Below the pieces are notes generated by a model. That model was given only the letters and a program-made list of their open reading frames with translations, was not told where the DNA came from and did not search any database. A program made the translations under genes and the position numbers. A DNA stretch of 9,508 bases from an uncultured Desulfobacterium sp. (GTDB lineage Bacteria > Desulfobacterota > Desulfobacteria > Desulfobacterales > Desulfobacteraceae): contig CAKZLA010000237.1 in the NCBI GenBank assembly GCA_937124525.1, forward strand, positions 1-9,508, written 5' to 3'. This document shows, one piece after another, positions 1-6,936 of the stretch. Each line of letters opens with the position of its first letter. The stretch's first letter is position 1.

Positions 1-2
1 TG

Positions 3-860
3 TTTTTCCGGCCGGTGCGGGACCTGTCTGAAAAACACAATGTGCTCCAGAATGCCCTGTCTTCCGGGGAGCGCATTACCCAGATTCTGGATAAACCGGT
101 GGATGAGACAGGCGGCTCATTGGATCTTGATCACATAGACTCCCTTGAATTCAAAAAAGTGGGGTTTGCCTACACCCCGGGGGAGGATATTTTAACGGAC
201 CTTTCCTTTAAGCTTAAAGCGGGTCAATCCCTGTCCATCCTTGGCCCCACAGGGTCCGGGAAAACATCTTTGATAAATCTCATTGTAAAATTCTACCCCA
301 GGACCCAGGGCGGCATTGAGATCAATGGCAGGGATATTGATACCTATGCCACATCGGCCCTGAGGGAGAAAATCGCCCTGGTGACCCAGGACCCCTATCT
401 TTTTTCCGGCACCATCCGGGATAATATTGTCCCCCCCGGAACCACCATGGACCCGGCTACCTTGGATATCATTCTGGAGCGATCCCATGTCAACAGTCTC
501 ATTAAGCAGATGCCCCGGGGTCTGGATACCGTTATGTCCCAGGGGGGGGCATCCCTTTCCAGTGGAGAACGCCAATTGATCTCCATTGCCCGGGCCTTTG
601 CCCGTCAGCCGGACCTGATTATCTTTGATGAGGCCACCTCCTACGTGGACACTGAATCCGAAGAAAAAATACGACTGGCCACGGAAAAACTCAAGGAAAA
701 CCGCACCTCCATCACCATTGCCCACCGGTTAAGATCTGCCATGACCGCCGACAATATCATGGTGTTAAAAGACGGTCGGATCATTGAATATGGAACCCAT
801 GCAGCCCTTATGGAGAAAAAGGGATTCTACTACCATTTCCAGACCCTTGATAAAGGTTGA
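3..860 (+). CDS. ABC exporter, C-terminal part with complete ATPase domain (5' truncated by window edge)
   Basis: This is the 3' part of a fused membrane-ATPase exporter subunit. The frame is open to the window edge, and the first residues (FFRPVRDLSEKHN, then ALSSGERI) match the last helix of an MsbA/MdlB-like membrane domain, so the GTG at 15 is internal and not the start. Counting from that GTG, the ATPase domain shows Walker A GPTGSGKT (77-84), the Q-loop glutamine (125), signature LSSGE (181-185), Walker B LIIFDE with catalytic Glu206, the D-loop VDTE, and the switch His237. All residues needed for ATP hydrolysis are present; the signature is a common variant of LSGGQ. Exporters of this type work as dimers in the inner membrane, moving lipids, peptides or drugs outward. 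The substrate cannot be read from this fragment. A second half-transporter might lie upstream, since MdlA/MdlB-like genes often occur in pairs. Confidence 0.93.
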   Translation, partial: FFRPVRDLSEKHNVLQNALSSGERITQILDKPVDETGGSLDLDHIDSLEFKKVGFAYTPGEDILTDLSFKLKAGQSLSILGPTGSGKTSLINLIVKFYPRTQGGIEINGRDIDTYATSALREKIALVTQDPYLFSGTIRDNIVPPGTTMDPATLDIILERSHVNSLIKQMPRGLDTVMSQGGASLSSGERQLISIARAFARQPDLIIFDEATSYVDTESEEKIRLATEKLKENRTSITIAHRLRSAMTADNIMVLKDGRIIEYGTHAALMEKKGFYYHFQTLDKG

Positions 861-886
861 GGAAATTTTTGCCCCCTTCATTTTTT

Positions 887-907
887 AATTGATGTCTCAA
901 TTTTATT
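887..907 (+). terminator. weak AT-rich intrinsic terminator after the ABC gene
   Basis: A perfect 6-bp inverted repeat AATTGA / TCAATT (887-892 and 897-902) with a 4-base loop is followed by a T-rich tract, 27 bases after the ABC stop codon. The stem has little GC, so termination would be weak. Position and polarity are right, but such AT repeats also arise by chance. Confidence 0.3.
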
Positions 908-1033
908 GAAATAACGCCTCGGTTGACATATAAACCCCATGGAAGTTGAACCATAACCCACCTCCCTGCGCAAGCACTGCATGCGCTTTGGAGAATGGGT
1001 TTCCTGATGATGATAGATGACAGCTGAATATAT

Positions 1034-1038
1034 GGGAG
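1034..1038 (+). promoter_or_regulatory. ribosome binding site supporting a TTG start
   Basis: GGGAG sits 6 bases before the TTG at 1045. No ATG or GTG in this frame is as well placed, and the protein begins at once with a membrane segment typical of the family, so this site decides the start. Confidence 0.7.
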
Positions 1039-1044
1039 ACAACT

Positions 1045-2718
1045 TTGAACATAAGCGGAATTATATTTCAGACACTTGGAGGGCTGGGTCTTTTTATTCT
1101 TGGCATGAAAATGATGACCGAAGGGTTACAGGCCGCTGCCGGGCAGAAAATTCGTGGCATTCTTGAAGCCATTTCATCCAATCGTTTCTTGGGATGTCTC
1201 ACCGGGGCCGGTGTCACTGCCATGGTTCAATCTTCATCTGCCACCACGGTGATGCTCATCGGATTTGTCAGTGCTGGTATCATCTCTCTTGAAAATGCCG
1301 TGGGAGTGGTCATCGGAGCCAATGTGGGCACCACCATTACAGGGCAGATGATTGCCTTTAAGTTGAGCAAGATCGCTCTTCCCGCCATTGCACTGGGGGT
1401 GGGATTAAAGTATTTTTCCAAGGAGCGAAACTACCGCCACATCGGGGATGTGATATTGGGATTTGGTCTGCTATTTTATGGTATGACCGTGATGAAGCAG
1501 GGCCTTGCTCCCATTAAAACCGACCCGCAGTTCATCTCTTTTTTCACCACCTTTTCCACGGACAGCATGGGGGGAATTCTTTTATGTGTCGGCATGGGTG
1601 CGCTGCTGACAGTGATGGTACAGTCCTCTTCTGCCACGGTGGGGCTTACTATGACCCTTGCCACATCAGGCCTTCTGACCTTTCCCACGGCCATGGCCCT
1701 GGTGCTTGGAGAAAACATCGGTACCACCATAACTGCCCAGCTTGCCACCATTGGATCAAAGAACCTGGAGGCCCACCAGACGGCCAATGCCCACACCGTG
1801 TTTAATGTGGTTGGGGTGGGTATTATTCTTTTGATATTTCCCATTTTTGTAAGTACGGTTCAAGTTTTATCGCTGAAAATCGGTGCCGGCCCGGTGGATC
1901 TGCTGGTGGGTGGAGAATACGTAAATGCGGCCCGGTATATCGCCAATGGTCACAGCCTTTTTAATGTAATCAATGCAGCCATTTTTTTAATCCTGTTACC
2001 CAGATTGGTGCAGTTGACCATTTTTATCTCTCCCAAGAGAAAGGGCAAAAAGGAAAGATACCAGCTACCTGAATTTGACGCCCGTTTCATGGATTCTCCC
2101 ATTGCTGCCCTGGCAAGGGTCAAGGGAGAAATCATCCGCATGGCTGATTTTGCCCACATGGGTCTAAGAAAAACCTCCACTTGCCTTAAGGTGAGAGACG
2201 ATGATATTCTGGGGGAGCGGGAGGCCATTGAAGATCATTTGGATTCCTTTCAAAAGGTGATCATTAAATATCTTATCACCATTTCCCAGGGAGAAATAAA
2301 CGCCCCGGAATCAATAGAAATTTCTGAAATGATGCGCATCACCAACAACATTGAACGTCTGGGCGACTCCATGGAAAACGTTTCCCGAACCCTTGAAAAA
2401 ATGTACGATCAAGGATTCCAGTTCAGTGGTGCTGCCATCCATGACCTTGTGGAAATTTCCGATGAGGTGGACCGCTTTATGGGATGTGTCATTCGTGAAA
2501 TGAACGAAAAGACCGAAGGCTTTTACCAGAAAGCCCTGGCCCAGGAAGATCTCATTGACCAGATGCGGGAAAAAATGCGGGAAAAACACATTAAACGATT
2601 ACAGGTCAGCAGCTGTTCCGTTGACACCGGAGTGTTGTTTGTGGCTCTGATTTCCTACTATGAGAAGATGGGGGATTATTGTTATAACATTGCCACCGGG
2701 GTCAATCGAATTTTATAA
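1045..2718 (+). CDS. Na+/phosphate cotransporter family protein with C-terminal PhoU-like domain
   Basis: This is an inner-membrane protein of 557 residues. The membrane half (about 1-330) contains the two inverted-repeat signatures of the Na/Pi cotransporter (SLC34/NptA-like) family: QSSSATT at 62-68 with GANVGTT at 91-97, and QSSSAT at 193-198 with GENIGTT at 223-229. These serine-rich loops form the substrate site in the family. From about 345 to the end is a helical PhoU-like domain with NNIERLGDSMENV (434-446) and YYEKMGDYCYNIA (538-550), the paired metal/phosphate-signalling helices of PhoU. The domain order and length are normal for bacterial members. Family knowledge predicts sodium-coupled phosphate movement; some members may export or regulate phosphate, or act on other solutes. 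It starts at TTG with a good ribosome binding site and stands 184 bp after the ABC gene with no sign of a shared operon. I see no convincing Pho box upstream. Confidence 0.92.
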   Translation: MNISGIIFQTLGGLGLFILGMKMMTEGLQAAAGQKIRGILEAISSNRFLGCLTGAGVTAMVQSSSATTVMLIGFVSAGIISLENAVGVVIGANVGTTITGQMIAFKLSKIALPAIALGVGLKYFSKERNYRHIGDVILGFGLLFYGMTVMKQGLAPIKTDPQFISFFTTFSTDSMGGILLCVGMGALLTVMVQSSSATVGLTMTLATSGLLTFPTAMALVLGENIGTTITAQLATIGSKNLEAHQTANAHTVFNVVGVGIILLIFPIFVSTVQVLSLKIGAGPVDLLVGGEYVNAARYIANGHSLFNVINAAIFLILLPRLVQLTIFISPKRKGKKERYQLPEFDARFMDSPIAALARVKGEIIRMADFAHMGLRKTSTCLKVRDDDILGEREAIEDHLDSFQKVIIKYLITISQGEINAPESIEISEMMRITNNIERLGDSMENVSRTLEKMYDQGFQFSGAAIHDLVEISDEVDRFMGCVIREMNEKTEGFYQKALAQEDLIDQMREKMREKHIKRLQVSSCSVDTGVLFVALISYYEKMGDYCYNIATGVNRIL

Positions 2719-2759
2719 AAACTTCTGGCATTCTTCATTTTCCAGTCTACATTTGTTGG

Positions 2760-2807
2760 AGCAAAAACCCATGAGTTAAAGACCCAGGGGTTTTCTGCTG
2801 GCTTTTT
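2760..2807 (+). terminator. probable intrinsic terminator after the Na/Pi cotransporter gene
   Basis: AGCAAAAACCC (2760-2770) can pair with GGGTTTT plus TGCT (2788-2794 and 2796-2799), giving an 11-bp stem with one bulged C at 2795 and a 17-base loop. A five-T run follows at 2803-2807, 42-90 bases after the stop codon. The loop is long for a classic terminator, but stem, T-run and position agree. Confidence 0.45.
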
Positions 2808-2858
2808 AAAAACTTTTATCTTATCAGTAAACAATGTTTGACTTTTATCTTTTTTTGC

Positions 2859-2888
2859 TTGACAGAACCCTGTTTTTATTTCTATCAC
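2859..2888 (+). promoter_or_regulatory. sigma70-like promoter for the acyl-CoA ligase
   Basis: A perfect -35 box TTGACA (2859-2864) is followed, after 18 bases, by TATCAC (2883-2888), which matches the -10 consensus at 4 of 6 positions. It lies after the previous gene's terminator and points toward the acyl-CoA ligase, with a predicted RNA start near 2895 and a leader of about 265 bases. Sequence match only; AT-rich DNA here makes chance matches possible. Confidence 0.4.
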
Positions 2889-2903
2889 TTGATCATCAGG
2901 TGA
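2885..2903 (+). promoter_or_regulatory. near-perfect 19-bp palindrome over the -10 region, candidate repressor operator
   Basis: TCACTTGATCATCAGGTGA has two 9-base arms around a single central C; 8 of 9 positions are complementary. It begins within the predicted -10 box and covers the expected RNA start, where a dimeric repressor would block transcription. The gene downstream is an acyl-CoA ligase, so a fatty-acid-responsive regulator (TetR, GntR or MarR type) is a reasonable guess. The sequence is not one of the FadR, PsrA or LiuR consensus sites I know, so the regulator is unknown. Confidence 0.4.
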
Positions 2904-2960
2904 ATATTGTGAAGCATCTCATTTGGCCCATGCTTGATTCCACCCGATGATTCATTTTTT

Positions 2961-3020
2961 TGTCTGCGGTGCGGGTAGCGGTGTCAGACACCTGCATTGT
3001 ATTATTTTTTATTGGTGTCT
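2961..3020 (+). repeat. cluster of overlapping inverted repeats in the ligase leader (REP-like palindrome GGTGTCAGACACC)
   Basis: The core GGTGTCAGACACC (2980-2992) is a perfect 6-bp palindrome around one base, directly preceded by GTAGC; GTAG is the foot sequence of many REP elements. AGACACC (2986-2992) is also complementary to GGTGTCT (3014-3020), and CAGACA (2985-2990) to TGTCTG (2961-2966). Three alternative hairpins therefore compete for the same central arm. It may be a lone REP-like element or a leader that switches structure. No run of T follows the last arm, so it is not an obvious attenuator. Confidence 0.4.
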
Positions 3021-3150
3021 ATCCAAGTGCTGTATTTGTCGTTAAAAGTGAAAAAGTATCAAAAAATACGTCGGTACAACAATTTGATCAGCGGTATAAA
3101 CACCTTCATGAAACCCGATATGTGCCCCTTTTTTAACCATGAATTGCAAA

Positions 3151-3155
3151 AGGAG
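3151..3155 (+). promoter_or_regulatory. ribosome binding site deciding the ligase start
   Basis: AGGAG, within AAAAGGAG, lies 6 bases before the in-frame TTG at 3162. It favours that codon over the upstream TTG at 2997 and the ATG codons near 3109 and 3121, none of which has such a site. Confidence 0.75.
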
Positions 3156-3161
3156 ATAACG

Positions 3162-4850
3162 TTGTCTGATCAAAGTGTGTATTCAAAAAAAATATGGCTG
3201 AAGTCCTATGATCAGGGCATCCCGGAGAACATAATATTCAACGATATTTTAGTTCCCCAATATCTTGAAGCGTCTACAAAAAAATTTCCGGACAATCCGG
3301 CCCTGATTTTTCAAGGCTATTCCCTGAGCTTTACGCAACTGAGTGAAATGGTGGCAAGGTTTGCAGCTGCACTTAAAGAAGATGGAATCCAAAAAGGAGA
3401 CAGCGTTGCTATTTTGCTTCCCAACGTTATCCCCTGTGTGGTGGCATATTACGCAATCCTTAAAATTGGTGCCATTGCCGTGTTCAACAACCCTCTCTAT
3501 TCCGACAGGGAACTTAAACATCAGTTTACGGATTCAAACTCTACGTTTTTAATCACCCTTGATCTGCTGGCCAACAGAATGGTTAAGCTCAGGGATAAAA
3601 CCAATATTAAAACCATCGTTTACACTTCCATTGGCGACTACCTTCCCTTTGCCAAGCGACTTTTATTTCCCCTGGTTGCGAAAAAAAGAGGCCTGGCAGC
3701 CGATGTTTTCCCTGCCAAAGGCCTGTATAAATTCAAAGATTTTATTTCCACATGTGTCCCGGATTATACCCAGGCAGATGTCAAGATGGACGATGTGGCC
3801 ATGTATCAGTACACCGGAGGCACCACGGGCGTGTCTAAGGGTGTCATGCTCACCCACAGGAACCTGTCCCACCAGATTCAGCAATTGGAAGCATGGTTTC
3901 CCGGATTTGAGGAAGGGGCAGAAATCATGTTGGGAGCGCTTCCTTTTTTCCATGTGTTTGGCATGTCCGTATCCATGAATCTGGCTATCCGCATGGGCTG
4001 GACCAATGTGCTGGTTCCCAAACCCCAGCCGGAACCTTTGCTGGAATCCATCAGCAAATTCAAAGTTTCCTTTGCCCCCCTGGTTCCCACCATGTATATT
4101 GGTATGTTGGCCCACCCGGATATGGATAAAACGGATCTGAGTTCCGTTCAGGGATGCTTTTCCGGCAGTGCTCCTCTGCCTCTGGAGGTAATCACCAACT
4201 TTCAGAAAAAAACAGGGGGTATCATTGTGGAGGGATTCGGATTGACGGAATCAACCCCTGTTGCCTTTATAAACCCCTTCCACGGCACCCGGAAGCAGGG
4301 CAGTATTGGTATCCCCATTTCCAACACGGAATGTAAGATCGTGGACCTTGAGGACAAGACCAAAGAGATGCCCCAGGGAGAACCCGGTGAATTGCTCATA
4401 CGGGGCCCCCAGGTCATGAAAGGATATCTGGGTAGACCCGAAGACACCAGGGAAACAATTACCGAGGATGGTTTTTTGCTAACCGGTGACGTGGCCACAA
4501 TGGATGAGGACGGATATTTTTATATCGTTGACCGGATCAAAGACATGATCCTTTCCAGTGGATACAATGTTTATCCACGGGATATTGACGAGGTCTTGTT
4601 CGAACATCCCAAAATTCAGGAAGCCTGCGCCATTGGAATCCCCCATCCCAAGCGTGGGGAGGCGGTAAAGGCCTTTGTTGTTCTTAAGGAAGGTCAGGAG
4701 ATGACCTCCCGGGAAGTCATAGATTATTGCGATACAAAACTTGCCAGATATAAACTACCCGTTGAAGTGGAGTTCAGACAGGATTTGCCAAAATCCAATG
4801 TGGGTAAAGTGCTAAGAAAAGATTTACGGGCCCAGGAAGAGGCAAAATAG
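3162..4850 (+). CDS. fadD: FadD-type long-chain acyl-CoA ligase
   Basis: This enzyme activates a fatty acid with ATP to acyl-AMP and transfers it to coenzyme A. From the TTG at 3162 it has 562 residues, the usual FadD length, and opens with KKIWLKSYDQGIP, close to the family N-terminus. The adenylation motifs are intact: P-loop YTGGTTGVSKG (217-227), VEGFGLTESTP (356-366), TGD (441-443), the hinge region VDRIKDMILSSGYNVYP (456-472) and the C-terminal PKSNVGKVLRKDL (543-555) with catalytic Lys549. No signal peptide; cytosolic or membrane-associated. It has its own candidate promoter and operator, and it ends 4 bp from the convergent oleB stop. It is not OleC: the hinge and C-terminal motifs are those of a CoA ligase. 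It could supply acyl-CoA to OleA, whose substrates are acyl-CoAs, or simply serve beta-oxidation. Exact chain-length preference cannot be told. Confidence 0.9.
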   Translation: MSDQSVYSKKIWLKSYDQGIPENIIFNDILVPQYLEASTKKFPDNPALIFQGYSLSFTQLSEMVARFAAALKEDGIQKGDSVAILLPNVIPCVVAYYAILKIGAIAVFNNPLYSDRELKHQFTDSNSTFLITLDLLANRMVKLRDKTNIKTIVYTSIGDYLPFAKRLLFPLVAKKRGLAADVFPAKGLYKFKDFISTCVPDYTQADVKMDDVAMYQYTGGTTGVSKGVMLTHRNLSHQIQQLEAWFPGFEEGAEIMLGALPFFHVFGMSVSMNLAIRMGWTNVLVPKPQPEPLLESISKFKVSFAPLVPTMYIGMLAHPDMDKTDLSSVQGCFSGSAPLPLEVITNFQKKTGGIIVEGFGLTESTPVAFINPFHGTRKQGSIGIPISNTECKIVDLEDKTKEMPQGEPGELLIRGPQVMKGYLGRPEDTRETITEDGFLLTGDVATMDEDGYFYIVDRIKDMILSSGYNVYPRDIDEVLFEHPKIQEACAIGIPHPKRGEAVKAFVVLKEGQEMTSREVIDYCDTKLARYKLPVEVEFRQDLPKSNVGKVLRKDLRAQEEAK

Positions 4851-4854
4851 ACAA

Positions 4855-5766
4855 TCAGGTCCCCATGAATTTTTGAATTAAGGCGGCGGTCTCCCCTGGT
4901 TTATCTTCGAAGAGATAATGCCCAGCATCATCAAACTGGTGCACCGGTACCCGGGGAAACCGCCGTTTCCATTCCCTTAAAAATGAAAGATCAAAAACAA
5001 AATCATGGCGACCCCACAGAATCATCATGGGGATTTTTTCCAATTGGTGGAGATTATCTTCCACCTTCTTAACCAGGGGATAACTTTCGTCCCCGGGGGA
5101 GAGGGGAATATCCTGGACAAATTTCAGGGTGGCAATCCTGTTTTTCCAACAGTTGTAGGGAGCCGTCAACCCTTTTTTTATCTGTTTTGACAAAGGGAAT
5201 CCGGGGGCCATGTACAGCGCCGCCCAGGAGAAAATATTACCTGCCTGGACAGCTGGAACCGCAAAGGGAGCAAGGTATTTCAAAAGCCATAGCCTTAATG
5301 GAAATTTTTTATCCTGGGGCATAAAAAATCCCGAGGTGTTGGTGATGACAATGCGTTCTATGCGATCCAGATGATCCAGAGCCCAGGCAAGACCAATCAT
5401 ACCCCCCCAGTCATGGACAATCAGAGATATTTTTCCATTGAGATCCAAATTATTTATCAAAGAATCAAGATCCTCCACCCGGGATTTAAGAGTGTACTTG
5501 TAATCCCTGGAATCCGGTTTGTCAGAAAAACCACACCCTATATGATCTGGTACAATGGTGCGATGATCCGGTGACAACTTTTTTACCAAATGACGGTAAT
5601 AAAAGGACCAGGTTGGATTGCCATGGACCATGAGCACCGGCGGTCCGCTGCCCTCATCCAGATAATAAAGGGCATGTCCCCGGGTTTTTATATGCTTGGG
5701 TCTGAAGGGATAAAGCGGGGCAAATTTTCGTGTGGATAATATTTTCCCGTTGATATTTCGTTCCAT
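4855..5766 (-). CDS. oleB: OleB-type alpha/beta hydrolase (beta-lactone decarboxylase family)
   Basis: This 303-residue alpha/beta hydrolase belongs to the haloalkane-dehalogenase-like group. The oxyanion motif HGNPTWSFYYRHL (48-60) is the form I associate with OleB, the nucleophile elbow is HDWGG with Asp119, the probable acid is Asp255 in GRHDFVFD, and the base is His283 in DAGHYLFED. A cap domain (about 145-230) lies between. In the Ole pathway OleB removes CO2 from the cis-beta-lactone made by OleC, giving a long-chain cis-alkene. Sequence alone cannot exclude a true haloalkane dehalogenase, but the gene follows oleA on the same strand, which favours OleB. It starts at ATG 5766 with AAGGA (5772-5776) 5 bases upstream. 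It is the last gene of the unit. No OleC fusion is present, unlike in some actinobacteria, and no oleC follows. Confidence 0.85.
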   Translation of the reverse strand: MERNINGKILSTRKFAPLYPFRPKHIKTRGHALYYLDEGSGPPVLMVHGNPTWSFYYRHLVKKLSPDHRTIVPDHIGCGFSDKPDSRDYKYTLKSRVEDLDSLINNLDLNGKISLIVHDWGGMIGLAWALDHLDRIERIVITNTSGFFMPQDKKFPLRLWLLKYLAPFAVPAVQAGNIFSWAALYMAPGFPLSKQIKKGLTAPYNCWKNRIATLKFVQDIPLSPGDESYPLVKKVEDNLHQLEKIPMMILWGRHDFVFDLSFLREWKRRFPRVPVHQFDDAGHYLFEDKPGETAALIQKFMGT

Positions 5767-5883
5767 GATCTTCCTTGTATTTTTTAAATACTCCCCCCGA
5801 CGTTCCCGTTCCGGTCAGGACAGTCGCCGGGAGCGGCATTATGCTATTGTAGTATTTATATGTATTTGCAACAGAGCATTTAT
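5767..5883 (-). other. 117-bp gap between oleA and oleB with an imperfect hairpin
   Basis: The gap holds the oleB ribosome binding site (5772-5776), a small palindrome GTATTT/AAATAC (5777-5782 and 5786-5791), and a GC-rich inverted repeat CGTTCCCG / CGGGAGCG (5801-5808 and 5828-5835) with a 19-base loop and one mismatch on the transcribed RNA. No T-run follows in the direction of transcription, so it is not a clear terminator; it might stabilise or process the mRNA. The short open frame across the gap looks like chance. Confidence 0.3.
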
Positions 5884-6936
5884 TTACCATTCAATACCCA
5901 TCATGAGGCAATTTAGGCCTGATCCAATCCCCATAAACCCCACATAATCCCCGGGGGTCAAAAAACCCCGTTCATGGGCGATGGCAGCCGTCATGGGCAG
6001 AGACACCGTGCCCATGTTTCCCAGATAAGGAAAGGTTGAAAAATCTTTTGCAGGATTAATGTTCATGACTTTGTGAAACATCTTCTGATGAGTGGAGCCC
6101 ACCTGGTGGCAGATGAATTTGTCAGGCATGGTGTTGGGGATATCCATGTGCTTTGTGAAATCTTCAAAGGTTTTTCCAGCCAGGGCCAAGCCGTTTTCCA
6201 GCACCCCGTGGGCATTGGTGCGCATCTGCACCGTGGCATGGGTGGGCATTCCTGATTCACTGAAGGTCCAGCGGCACAGATCATGGAACCGGTTGTCATG
6301 TCTGACCACCCCCCCTTTAAGGGCATGTCGTCGGTCCACGGCATTTCCCAGGGTCCCATCGGTGAGAAGTATGGCTGCAGCACCTGCGCCACCGGTCATG
6401 GTGGCAATGGTTTTTGTATAAAACTCAACGGTTTTTTCCCGATTTATCTCATTAATGGTGGCATCAACGATCTGCCGGGCCGTTTCACAGGAGACCACCA
6501 GCCCCGCCCGGATTTGTCCCAACTCAATGGCATTGGCCATCTCCACCATGCCGGTCATCATGCCAAGACAAGCATTGGAAACATCATAGATGTGGGCGGT
6601 ATTACTGATCTTAAGATTGTCGGCCACCGCACAAGCCGTGGCAGGTTCAAATCCATCCCGTCCCACCCCGCAAAACACCAGGGCACCGATCTCATCGGGG
6701 GAAACACCACCTGCTTCCAGGGCCTTTTGCCCTGCCTTGGCCGAGCCCTGGGCCAGGGTGTGGTCCACATTCCAGAACCGCCTCTCCTTTATGCCGGTTA
6801 AGACCTCAAGCTGACCCATCTTAAAACCGGAAGCCATATAAAAAGGCTCAAGACGTTTTTCAATCTCATCGGTGGTGACAACGTGGGGGGCCAGTTCATA
6901 GCCCAATGCATCAATATATACCTTTGAATATTTCAT
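5884..6936 (-). CDS. oleA: OleA, thiolase-superfamily head-to-head acyl-CoA condensing enzyme
   Basis: OleA joins two fatty acyl-CoAs by a non-decarboxylating Claisen condensation to a 2-alkyl-3-keto acid, the first step of long-chain olefin synthesis. The 350 residues carry the thiolase/KAS III active site: Cys123 in DVSNACLG, His277 in ICHQVG and Asn307 in LGNMGTVSLP. Glu97 in FEPATAC lies 26 residues before the cysteine, the same spacing as the OleA-specific Glu117/Cys143 pair of the Xanthomonas enzyme. The C-terminus GIGSGLNCLMMGIEW is also very like Shewanella OleA as I remember it. A housekeeping FabH is therefore unlikely. Its ATG overlaps the stop of the PfaC-like gene (ATGA, 6933-6936), with GGAG at 6943-6946 six bases upstream, so the two are translationally coupled. 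Without OleD and OleC its product would decarboxylate spontaneously to a ketone. Confidence 0.93.
   Translation of the reverse strand: MKYSKVYIDALGYELAPHVVTTDEIEKRLEPFYMASGFKMGQLEVLTGIKERRFWNVDHTLAQGSAKAGQKALEAGGVSPDEIGALVFCGVGRDGFEPATACAVADNLKISNTAHIYDVSNACLGMMTGMVEMANAIELGQIRAGLVVSCETARQIVDATINEINREKTVEFYTKTIATMTGGAGAAAILLTDGTLGNAVDRRHALKGGVVRHDNRFHDLCRWTFSESGMPTHATVQMRTNAHGVLENGLALAGKTFEDFTKHMDIPNTMPDKFICHQVGSTHQKMFHKVMNINPAKDFSTFPYLGNMGTVSLPMTAAIAHERGFLTPGDYVGFMGIGSGLNCLMMGIEW

Larger units (their letters stand above)
2904..3161 (+). other. untranslated leader of the acyl-CoA ligase gene
   Basis: The space between the palindrome over the promoter and the TTG at 3162 has no gene that I can support. 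The ligase frame stays open upstream to 2997, but the 55 extra residues do not resemble FadD N-termini and have no ribosome binding site at the upstream TTG. Apart from the inverted-repeat cluster at 2961-3020 I see no tRNA, riboswitch or further repeat here. Confidence 0.5.

Noticed and set aside
192..725. Long minus-strand open frame opposite the ABC ATPase domain
   Set aside because: Shadow of the ABC coding frame; glycine-rich translation without any recognisable motif.
923..957. TTGACA (923-928) as a -35 box for the Na/Pi transporter gene
   Set aside because: At 16-18 bases spacing only GTTGAA, TTGAAC or TGAACC are available, all poor -10 boxes; the better CATAAC is 23 bases away.
967..990. 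Imperfect inverted repeat around GCGCAAGCACTGCATGCGC
   Set aside because: Only 4-5 consecutive pairs in any register, so no better than chance.
1007..1023. Pho-box-like repeats (CTGTCAT and CTATCAT on the minus strand) before the Na/Pi transporter
   Set aside because: The two heptamers are directly adjacent instead of 11 bp apart, and they sit just before the ribosome binding site; the TGATGATGATAG run explains the similarity.
2997..3161. 55-residue N-terminal extension or signal anchor of the acyl-CoA ligase
   Set aside because: No ribosome binding site at TTG 2997, no resemblance to FadD, and a strong site before TTG 3162.
3162..4850. The AMP-forming ligase as OleC
   Set aside because: Motifs around the hinge (VDRIKDMILSSGYNVYP) and the C-terminal PKSNVGK lysine segment are those of FadD-type CoA ligases, and the gene lies on the opposite strand from oleA/oleB.
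6283..6801. Plus-strand open frames opposite oleA and the PfaC-like gene (also 6906-7418, 8726-9211)
   Set aside because: They lie antisense to strongly conserved enzyme domains and their translations show no family signature or ribosome binding site.
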